A stretch of DNA of 64,000 nucleotides. It comes from Symsagittifera roscoffensis. Taxonomy: Eukaryota > Xenacoelomorpha > Acoela > Convolutidae. The stretch lies in assembly GCF_963678635.1 (NCBI RefSeq), contig NC_087069.1, positions 31,700,710 to 31,764,709 on the forward strand. The letters run 5' to 3'. Below the pieces are notes generated by a model. The model made no database searches. It saw nothing but the letters and a program-made list of their open reading frames with translations, and was not told where the DNA came from. Below, one piece after another: positions 56,503 through 64,000 of the stretch; position 1 is the first letter of the stretch; each line of letters begins with the position of its first letter. The position numbers were made by a program, and so were the translations under genes.

Positions 56503-59500
56503 ACTTATTAATTTTTCTCCAACTCCTTTTTCTAGTAATCTCAAGTCAAAACATAAACCCTTCCCCCCGCACAGGACCACAAGATTTATTAGTAACACAT
56601 TACGATTGTGAAGAAAACGAACAAAAAACACTTCACAAATATGCAATAAATCAAGTATCACAATGCGAAACAGAACCACAAGCCATAGAAACTATAGATG
56701 TAATCGCAACACTTTACTCAAAAGCCGGAGCAAAAACAGTTATCGGATATAAATTCACAGCAACATTTTCCGAAAAGAAAGTACATTATTCACAAGTCTC
56801 AAACGGAAATAAAAACCGACTTGACCATGAATCATTCTACCAGAGTAATATCGAACGACTTTTACATCTAAATCCCGAAGATTGTAAAAACGAGTTACTC
56901 CGACTAAATATCACAAAAAATAAAAACACAGAGAGAAAGTTAGTATATTTCCAAGTTTTTTCAGATTCTGTACATCAAGCAGAACTTGAGAGATATCAAG
57001 GACATATAAAATTAGATGAAAAATACCCATAGAACGGCGCACACGGAAGATTAACTTATGATATACACGATAAACACTGGATACCACACATTGGTATAAA
57101 TGACCCATCAAACTGCAAAGCAGACACAAAAAATAAAGGATACCAAGAAATCATGTTTTTCGATTGGAAAATACAACTCGAAAAAATACAACTCACACGC
57201 GATTTATCAGACAACACAATGATCTATCAAGGAATTAGATTACCTTGTAAAAACGATCAAGGCTATTGTGACCCTACAACACGAACACAAGCAACAATTG
57301 TTTGGTTCCCCGAAGACACATGTACAACATTTCAAGTAGCAAAAATACACGCTCGTATGATAAAATTTCACGAAAAATATTTTATACAGTCCATTCCATA
57401 TGAACAAGTAAACCCATCACGAAAACAAAGTTCTAATTTTAGAAACATACACAATATAGAAAATAAATTGACACGTTTTCAAATATATCAAGAAACAGAA
57501 CTTGCATGTAAATACAGAAACCCACTTCACAAAACACAAGACTCTGAAACATTAGTTGAATACGAAAAAGGATTCGACATGACCACTGGAAAAATAAAAA
57601 TCGACCCATATGCCACAGGTCATCCTCCAAACGAAGGAACATCATATATACCAGTTAATTTTCAAAAAAGTAAAAATCAACCCGGTGGACATCTAAAGCC
57701 CCATGACACTAGAAGCACACGTTTACAAGAACTATCACTAATGAATAGTACATATTTCGGTAATATCCACTATGATATTCACTTAGATATGAAACTAGAC
57801 TACACGATTAGCCGAATTTTTCAAGAAATGTCACTCTCCGAATTCGAAACACTACACCAACTATGCGAATTAGAAAGAACACAAATATTACAATCACTTG
57901 CATCAGCAGTATTAAAAATACCCTACGCAGGATATTTACTATCAGGAAATAGATCAAATTTTTTAGACTACGAAGGAAACATTTTATGGTTTTATACTTG
58001 TACCAAAAAAGTATCACCACTATACGTTTTTGAAGACAAACGATGCTATAAAAGAATCCCTATCTTTTATAAGAATGAGGTACATTTCGTTGACACACTT
58101 TCAAGAAGAACCTATTTCTGGGATACCGCAGTCCCATGTGGATCAGAAAATAGCCACAATGTAGTACAACTAAACCCTGATGAAGATAAATATTACCTTC
58201 TCACCCCATATCCCACATTAATGCAATCACTCAAAAAATTTTCACCAGAAAGCATTCGCGCTATCGCTCGAAACCCAAATATAGACTTACAATCAATAGG
58301 AATATACTCAAAATCAGATATTCAACATCACATTAGAACACAACAATTCCAAGAATTATTAACACAAATGGACACAATACAAAGACAATCAATTGACCAA
58401 AACTTACGCAAACTTGCCGAAACCGCAGGATTTGCAGACATCTATACGCAAGACTATAGCGGATATTTTAAAGACATTAAAGATTATATATATCTAAACG
58501 GTGAAAAATACCGTCCCCAAGATATATCACCTATTAATATTTTTAGCTTTATTACACTCAAAAATGAAATTCTTGATTTTCTAGGATGGCCCTATTAAAT
58601 CTTAGAAAAATTGACTATTTTATACGCAATGTTTAACTTTATAGGATTTCTTTTTTCACTTTTAAAAGGAATCTACAACACATGTGCTATACACACACAA
58701 GTAAACAGACAAGCAAGTGTAGCACGCATACTATTTGCAGGATTTTTCGGAATTTTTTCTATATCAATAAACAAAATTCTTTCAGACGCACAAATAAAAG
58801 AATACAACACAAAAATAGCAACAAGACAGAACACATACGACGAAGAACATAACAATGTAGACACAACGCCAACAGCACCACAGTTACCACCCCTATCACA
58901 TAACCATCCATTATCCCTAGTCCCACGTAATTTTCGAAATTTAGCAATAACACATAATCCAAATTTTAGACCAACCATATCACAAAGTCCCATCCAACAT
59001 ATAATGACACACCACTCACAAGATGAAAATACTTATGAACAAATTATAGAACAACCCCATGCCACCGCTTTTCAGTCTCAAAATAATAATTTTTTTAGCC
59101 CACGATGAGCCGACAACTTGGATCCCTACACCGTTCAAGTTCCCATCCAACCAACCTCACTACTCCAATTACAATAATACCACTTTTTGCTTTCCCACCA
59201 CCCGATTTCCCAACCAGTAATGTAACATCAGGCATGAATTCCGATACTAATTCACACATCTGTTTTATACTCCACCTCACAACTCAATAACCCAAATATT
59301 GAAACCCCCGATGAATTTGCCGACTCTGAACCATCTCCATCCAATAATTTTCACACCAACCCCTCAATTTTTTCCCAACCCCCTTTTCAACCAATACTAC
59401 CAAATAACCCTGTCCCCACCAATTCTACACCCTCTTATGCTTCCCAAGTCACTCCAACCTATTCTTCCCTTCACTCAGACCGATCATCCAATTCTCCAGA

Positions 59501-59823
59501 TACCCCCCAAATCTCCCCAGAACTAGATAATTTTATTACCTTACAACAACAACCCTACCACCTTGACACCCCCACCATAAACCAAATTTCATCCACAATA
59601 GATTCATCCAACCCTCCTACCCCTACACCCTCTTCAATTTATACCGAATCATTAGCACCATCATCCACATCTACTGAATCTTCACTCAGCACTAATAGAG
59701 CTTACCGCACTTTTAAAAGAAAGTTCCCCAACCATCCTTTCCCAGCAAAACCAGGAACAGCCCGTGAATATATAAATCATCCAAATCACACTAACACAAA
59801 AGAATTTTTGGCTATCACCTTAC
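56250..59823 (+). repeat. Tandem duplication, copy 1 (3574 bp)
   Basis: Direct repeat with 59824-63397 at an exact offset of 3574 bp. It contains the last part of ORF3, the whole env and the first part of ORF5. Only four substitutions were noticed by eye (56933, 57032, 58538, 58598), all in env. The junction (59823/59824) has at most one base of overlap, suggesting end-joining or template switching, not recombination between long repeats. Confidence 0.95.
56490..59108 (+). pseudogene. Envelope-like glycoprotein, copy 1, two nonsense codons
   Basis: Same gene as 60064-62682, but interrupted by TAG at 57030 and TAA at 58596; both positions are TAC in copy 2. Open pieces are 56490-57029, 57033-58595 and 58599-59108. 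The signal-peptide-like start is retained. Because the pieces are otherwise intact, the breaks are recent. It is physically nearest to pol, so it is the copy expected to be expressed first in the parental layout. Confidence 0.9.
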
Positions 59824-59873
59824 TATTCGTGAACACAATATACAAATACTCCAACAAAATAGTTTACAATTAA
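59105..59873 (+). pseudogene. ORF5, copy 1, truncated by the duplication
   Basis: Starts at ATG 59105 (MSRQLGSLHRSSSHPTN), whose ATGA overlaps the env stop. This frame ends at TAA 59288. The next frame (+1) is open from 59238 and carries NPNIETPDEFADSEPS and PSSIYTESLAPSSTSTE. At 59823 the duplication junction replaces the rest with ORF3 DNA in the wrong frame, giving a stop at 59871. Non-functional as a full protein. Confidence 0.6.
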
Positions 59874-60063
59874 AGTTTGAAATCACAGTTAAATTAAACA
59901 ACATTACTCAACATCCCTATCCATTAAACCCACCAAATATAACAGCTCAATCCCTACCACCACCATTTATAACAACTGAAGTAATATACAAATACGATAG
60001 ATATACCAAAAAGACAATTGGTTACATCACATTTTATAACCCATATTCAGGATTATCATACAC

Positions 60064-62682
60064 ATGTATATTCTAAACTTATTAATTTTTCTCCAACTCC
60101 TTTTTCTAGTAATCTCAAGTCAAAACATAAACCCTTCCCCCCGCACAGGACCACAAGATTTATTAGTAACACATTACGATTGTGAAGAAAACGAACAAAA
60201 AACACTTCACAAATATGCAATAAATCAAGTATCACAATGCGAAACAGAACCACAAGCCATAGAAACTATAGATGTAATCGCAACACTTTACTCAAAAGCC
60301 GGAGCAAAAACAGTTATCGGATATAAATTCACAGCAACATTTTCCGAAAAGAAAGTACATTATTCACAAGTCTCAAACGGAAATAAAAACCGACTTGACC
60401 ATGAATCATTCTACCAGAGTAATATCGAACGACTTTTACATCTAAATCCCGAAGATTGTAAAAACGAGTTACTCCGACTAAATATCACAAAAAATAAAAA
60501 CACAGATAGAAAGTTAGTATATTTCCAAGTTTTTTCAGATTCTGTACATCAAGCAGAACTTGAGAGATATCAAGGACATATAAAATTAGATGAAAAATAC
60601 CCATACAACGGCGCACACGGAAGATTAACTTATGATATACACGATAAACACTGGATACCACACATTGGTATAAATGACCCATCAAACTGCAAAGCAGACA
60701 CAAAAAATAAAGGATACCAAGAAATCATGTTTTTCGATTGGAAAATACAACTCGAAAAAATACAACTCACACGCGATTTATCAGACAACACAATGATCTA
60801 TCAAGGAATTAGATTACCTTGTAAAAACGATCAAGGCTATTGTGACCCTACAACACGAACACAAGCAACAATTGTTTGGTTCCCCGAAGACACATGTACA
60901 ACATTTCAAGTAGCAAAAATACACGCTCGTATGATAAAATTTCACGAAAAATATTTTATACAGTCCATTCCATATGAACAAGTAAACCCATCACGAAAAC
61001 AAAGTTCTAATTTTAGAAACATACACAATATAGAAAATAAATTGACACGTTTTCAAATATATCAAGAAACAGAACTTGCATGTAAATACAGAAACCCACT
61101 TCACAAAACACAAGACTCTGAAACATTAGTTGAATACGAAAAAGGATTCGACATGACCACTGGAAAAATAAAAATCGACCCATATGCCACAGGTCATCCT
61201 CCAAACGAAGGAACATCATATATACCAGTTAATTTTCAAAAAAGTAAAAATCAACCCGGTGGACATCTAAAGCCCCATGACACTAGAAGCACACGTTTAC
61301 AAGAACTATCACTAATGAATAGTACATATTTCGGTAATATCCACTATGATATTCACTTAGATATGAAACTAGACTACACGATTAGCCGAATTTTTCAAGA
61401 AATGTCACTCTCCGAATTCGAAACACTACACCAACTATGCGAATTAGAAAGAACACAAATATTACAATCACTTGCATCAGCAGTATTAAAAATACCCTAC
61501 GCAGGATATTTACTATCAGGAAATAGATCAAATTTTTTAGACTACGAAGGAAACATTTTATGGTTTTATACTTGTACCAAAAAAGTATCACCACTATACG
61601 TTTTTGAAGACAAACGATGCTATAAAAGAATCCCTATCTTTTATAAGAATGAGGTACATTTCGTTGACACACTTTCAAGAAGAACCTATTTCTGGGATAC
61701 CGCAGTCCCATGTGGATCAGAAAATAGCCACAATGTAGTACAACTAAACCCTGATGAAGATAAATATTACCTTCTCACCCCATATCCCACATTAATGCAA
61801 TCACTCAAAAAATTTTCACCAGAAAGCATTCGCGCTATCGCTCGAAACCCAAATATAGACTTACAATCAATAGGAATATACTCAAAATCAGATATTCAAC
61901 ATCACATTAGAACACAACAATTCCAAGAATTATTAACACAAATGGACACAATACAAAGACAATCAATTGACCAAAACTTACGCAAACTTGCCGAAACCGC
62001 AGGATTTGCAGACATCTATACGCAAGACTATAGCGGATATTTTAAAGACATTAAAGATTATATATATCTAAACGGTGAAAAATACCGTCCCCAAGATATA
62101 TCACCTATTAAAATTTTTAGCTTTATTACACTCAAAAATGAAATTCTTGATTTTCTAGGATGGCCCTATTACATCTTAGAAAAATTGACTATTTTATACG
62201 CAATGTTTAACTTTATAGGATTTCTTTTTTCACTTTTAAAAGGAATCTACAACACATGTGCTATACACACACAAGTAAACAGACAAGCAAGTGTAGCACG
62301 CATACTATTTGCAGGATTTTTCGGAATTTTTTCTATATCAATAAACAAAATTCTTTCAGACGCACAAATAAAAGAATACAACACAAAAATAGCAACAAGA
62401 CAGAACACATACGACGAAGAACATAACAATGTAGACACAACGCCAACAGCACCACAGTTACCACCCCTATCACATAACCATCCATTATCCCTAGTCCCAC
62501 GTAATTTTCGAAATTTAGCAATAACACATAATCCAAATTTTAGACCAACCATATCACAAAGTCCCATCCAACATATAATGACACACCACTCACAAGATGA
62601 AAATACTTATGAACAAATTATAGAACAACCCCATGCCACCGCTTTTCAGTCTCAAAATAATAATTTTTTTAGCCCACGATGA
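60064..62682 (+). CDS. env: Envelope-like glycoprotein, copy 2, intact 872 aa
   Basis: A membrane glycoprotein that would mediate particle entry (inferred). Residues 1-19 form a signal peptide (MYILNLLIFLQLLFLVISSQ). The ectodomain runs to about 705, with Cys pairs and N-x-S/T sites (for example NIT, NST, NRS). A Cys-rich block at about 504-550 contains WFYTCTKKV, RCYKRIPIFY and VPCGSEN. Two hydrophobic segments follow, about 709-726 (ILYAMFNFIGFLFSLL) and 744-762 (VARILFAGFFGIFSISI), then a ~110-residue Pro/Thr/Asn-rich tail. No furin-type RxKR site is obvious. The Cys block and membrane arrangement recall glycoproteins of chuvirus-like mononegaviruses that other LTR elements have captured; this is recall, not a search. 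The start overlaps ORF3 and the TGA overlaps ORF5 as ATGA. Confidence 0.75.
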   Translation: MYILNLLIFLQLLFLVISSQNINPSPRTGPQDLLVTHYDCEENEQKTLHKYAINQVSQCETEPQAIETIDVIATLYSKAGAKTVIGYKFTATFSEKKVHYSQVSNGNKNRLDHESFYQSNIERLLHLNPEDCKNELLRLNITKNKNTDRKLVYFQVFSDSVHQAELERYQGHIKLDEKYPYNGAHGRLTYDIHDKHWIPHIGINDPSNCKADTKNKGYQEIMFFDWKIQLEKIQLTRDLSDNTMIYQGIRLPCKNDQGYCDPTTRTQATIVWFPEDTCTTFQVAKIHARMIKFHEKYFIQSIPYEQVNPSRKQSSNFRNIHNIENKLTRFQIYQETELACKYRNPLHKTQDSETLVEYEKGFDMTTGKIKIDPYATGHPPNEGTSYIPVNFQKSKNQPGGHLKPHDTRSTRLQELSLMNSTYFGNIHYDIHLDMKLDYTISRIFQEMSLSEFETLHQLCELERTQILQSLASAVLKIPYAGYLLSGNRSNFLDYEGNILWFYTCTKKVSPLYVFEDKRCYKRIPIFYKNEVHFVDTLSRRTYFWDTAVPCGSENSHNVVQLNPDEDKYYLLTPYPTLMQSLKKFSPESIRAIARNPNIDLQSIGIYSKSDIQHHIRTQQFQELLTQMDTIQRQSIDQNLRKLAETAGFADIYTQDYSGYFKDIKDYIYLNGEKYRPQDISPIKIFSFITLKNEILDFLGWPYYILEKLTILYAMFNFIGFLFSLLKGIYNTCAIHTQVNRQASVARILFAGFFGIFSISINKILSDAQIKEYNTKIATRQNTYDEEHNNVDTTPTAPQLPPLSHNHPLSLVPRNFRNLAITHNPNFRPTISQSPIQHIMTHHSQDENTYEQIIEQPHATAFQSQNNNFFSPR

Positions 62683-62864
62683 GCCGACAACTTGGATCCC
62701 TACACCGTTCAAGTTCCCATCCAACCAACCTCACTACTCCAATTACAATAATACCACTTTTTGCTTTCCCACCACCCGATTTCCCAACCAGTAATGTAAC
62801 ATCAGGCATGAATTCCGATACTAATTCACACATCTGTTTTATACTCCACCTCACAACTCAATAA
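62679..62864 (+). CDS. ORF5 first segment, copy 2 (61 aa)
   Basis: MSRQLGSLHRSSSHPTNLTT..., starting within the env stop (ATGA at 62679). Ser/Thr/Pro-rich. The ATGA overlap is the arrangement used for termination-reinitiation in some viral mRNAs (known). The frame ends at TAA 62862, while the +1 frame, open from 62812, carries similarly composed sequence, so this is probably the N-terminus of a longer ORF5. Confidence 0.45.
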   Translation: MSRQLGSLHRSSSHPTNLTTPITIIPLFAFPPPDFPTSNVTSGMNSDTNSHICFILHLTTQ

Positions 62865-63663
62865 CCCAAATATTGAAACCCCCGATGAATTTGCCGACTC
62901 TGAACCATCTCCATCCAATAATTTTCACACCAACCCCTCAATTTTTTCCCAACCCCCTTTTCAACCAATACTACCAAATAACCCTGTCCCCACCAATTCT
63001 ACACCCTCTTATGCTTCCCAAGTCACTCCAACCTATTCTTCCCTTCACTCAGACCGATCATCCAATTCTCCAGATACCCCCCAAATCTCCCCAGAACTAG
63101 ATAATTTTATTACCTTACAACAACAACCCTACCACCTTGACACCCCCACCATAAACCAAATTTCATCCACAATAGATTCATCCAACCCTCCTACCCCTAC
63201 ACCCTCTTCAATTTATACCGAATCATTAGCACCATCATCCACATCTACTGAATCTTCACTCAGCACTAATAGAGCTTACCGCACTTTTAAAAGAAAGTTC
63301 CCCAACCATCCTTTCCCAGCAAAACCAGGAACAGCCCGTGAATATATAAATCATCCAAATCACACTAACACAAAAGAATTTTTGGCTATCACCTTACCCT
63401 CATTTCCACAATACACCTTAAACACCCCTCACGACACTAACGAAACACGTAGCTTTGTAGACGAACACGTTTTAATGCCTACCCTTCCTTGGACCTCATA
63501 TTATCATTTCACTAATCCCCTTTGCTTACCTTTATCTAACACTCACATCGATATAGAACGAAATAAGGACATGCTATATCGACTCACTACACCACTAACA
63601 CCTAGACAATTTACTTACATCGGATATAAAAAATCACTAAAAACACACTGCACCCCGAGCTAA
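62812..63663 (+). CDS. ORF5 main segment, Pro/Ser/Thr-rich, no early ATG
   Basis: A 283-codon frame after a TGA at 62809. The first in-frame ATG is only near 63475. The N-terminal two thirds are Ser/Pro/Thr-rich (FADSEPSPSNNF, SNPPTPTPSSIYTE). From about 63270 it is more structured (TFKRKFPNHPFPAKPGTARE, WTSYYHFTNPLCLPLSNTH, TPRQFTYIGYKKS). The layout resembles ORF3: a low-complexity stalk followed by a folded-looking domain. It ends at TAA 63661, with the +1 frame open onward. No family recognised. Confidence 0.5.
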   Translation: MPILIHTSVLYSTSQLNNPNIETPDEFADSEPSPSNNFHTNPSIFSQPPFQPILPNNPVPTNSTPSYASQVTPTYSSLHSDRSSNSPDTPQISPELDNFITLQQQPYHLDTPTINQISSTIDSSNPPTPTPSSIYTESLAPSSTSTESSLSTNRAYRTFKRKFPNHPFPAKPGTAREYINHPNHTNTKEFLAITLPSFPQYTLNTPHDTNETRSFVDEHVLMPTLPWTSYYHFTNPLCLPLSNTHIDIERNKDMLYRLTTPLTPRQFTYIGYKKSLKTHCTPS

Positions 63664-64000
63664 CGAATATACTCTAGAATATTACGATCATAACATCATC
63701 AGAACTAACGAAGATCAATTCTTAGACGATGACCGCTTCGCTAACCCACAAATCACAGAAAAATTTTTCATTAAAACACCATATGTATTTACACTCAATA
63801 TCTTTGATCGCAAATTTGACCACATCATCTCAGAAGCACTAACAGACACGCAAGCCTACGAAAGTTTTAAAGAACGCTTCAATATATTTTCACTAACCTT
63901 TCATTTCCTTGCACCACATGAAAGAGATTTGCACTGCTCACACGATATTATGTTGCGCACTAAACAAACTCACACATATACATATTATCGTTTTATCCAA
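63641..64000 (+). CDS. ORF5 continuation in third frame, runs off window
   Basis: Open for 120 codons to the window end: NEYTLEYYDHNIIRTNEDQF, FFIKTPYVFTLNIFDRKFD, SFKERFNIFSLTFHFLAPHE. Composition and codon use match the element's other genes. It begins where the previous frame stops, so it is probably the C-terminal part of ORF5 after a net +1 shift near 63641-63660. Function unknown; the true end is beyond the window. Confidence 0.5.

Larger units (their letters stand above)
59824..63397 (+). repeat. Tandem duplication, copy 2 (3574 bp)
   Basis: Second copy of the env cassette. Its left end is the ORF3 tail (59825-60076, frame cut off from any start). Its right end runs on into unique ORF5 sequence, so the original right flank of the element follows this copy. 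Confidence 0.95.
44026..64000 (+). mobile_element. Very long env-bearing LTR retroelement (Metaviridae-like), right end outside window
   Basis: Layout: putative LTR (44026-44438), candidate primer site (44441), leader, small ORFs, gag, pol, membrane ORF, ATG-less ORF3, env (duplicated), ORF5 off the window end. All coding is on the plus strand. The plus strand becomes conspicuously rich in A and poor in G from about 44.45 kb to 64 kb, which distinguishes it from the A/T-balanced flank. No second LTR occurs before 64000. Domain order protease-RT-RNase H-integrase is that of Ty3/gypsy elements and retroviruses. It is unusually long for this group. Confidence 0.75.

Noticed and set aside
56490..59108. 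Treating env copy 1 as three separate genes
   Set aside because: Copy 2 shows one continuous frame over the same DNA. The apparent separate starts in copy 1 are simply positions after nonsense codons.
45688..64000. Ciliate-type genetic code (UGA or UAA as sense) as explanation for broken frames
   Set aside because: Reading UGA as sense does not extend the basic ORF meaningfully because stops follow quickly. The surrounding elements (Maverick, LINE, hAT, SINE-like) point to an animal genome with the standard code.

Overview
This window is AT-rich metazoan DNA, probably from an invertebrate. The evidence is eukaryotic mobile-element content (Maverick/Polinton, hAT, LINE, an LTR retroelement, a possible tRNA-derived SINE), long stretches of non-coding repeat and one likely spliced exon. 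There are no operons, no bacterial ribosome-binding sites and no cellular gene that can be named. The species cannot be determined from the sequence.

Region 1, about 1-22.1 kb, is a tandem array of roughly 4.7-6 kb units (one truncated). Each unit carries, on the minus strand, broken pieces of the N-terminal half of a Maverick/Polinton protein-primed DNA polymerase B: zinc-finger segments, an OTU-like Cys...His segment and the 3'-5' exonuclease motifs. Non-coding DNA follows in each unit, including arrays of a ~54 bp repeat centred on a CCAAT box. The array runs into a ~202 bp pyrimidine-rich tandem repeat at 21.86-23.06 kb.

Region 2, about 23.1-43.6 kb, holds three diverged copies (A, B, C) of a composite block. 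The block is an LTR-like fragment related to the element of region 3, split by a hAT transposon and followed by unknown DNA and a LINE 3' remnant. B and C also carry a possible tRNA-Lys-derived SINE and a GC-rich exon-like segment. Between A and B (28.6-32.6 kb) lies a decayed Maverick structural cassette on the plus strand: integrase, minor capsid-type protein, a small protein, double-jelly-roll major capsid protein, a small membrane protein and adenain-like protease.

Region 3, about 44.0 kb to the window end, is the least decayed and most unusual part. It is a very long retrovirus-like element of the Metaviridae (Ty3/gypsy) type, with a putative 5' LTR, candidate primer-binding site, long structured leader, small basic ORF, 1124-aa Gag and 1418-aa Pol. 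Gag and Pol share one frame and are separated by a single UAA. Downstream lie a short transmembrane ORF, a 376-codon ORF without any ATG, an 872-aa envelope-like glycoprotein, and another Pro/Ser/Thr-rich ORF running off the window. A 3574 bp segment carrying the envelope gene is tandemly duplicated with only four differences noticed by eye; copy 1 has two nonsense codons and copy 2 is open. The plus strand of this region is strikingly A-rich and G-poor, unlike the flank. No 3' LTR is in the window, so the element exceeds 19.9 kb as it stands, or about 16.4 kb without the duplication.

Together the window is a nest of virus-like mobile elements: fossil Mavericks, a hAT that jumped beside an LTR hairpin, and a recent large env-bearing retroelement with unexplained extra genes.
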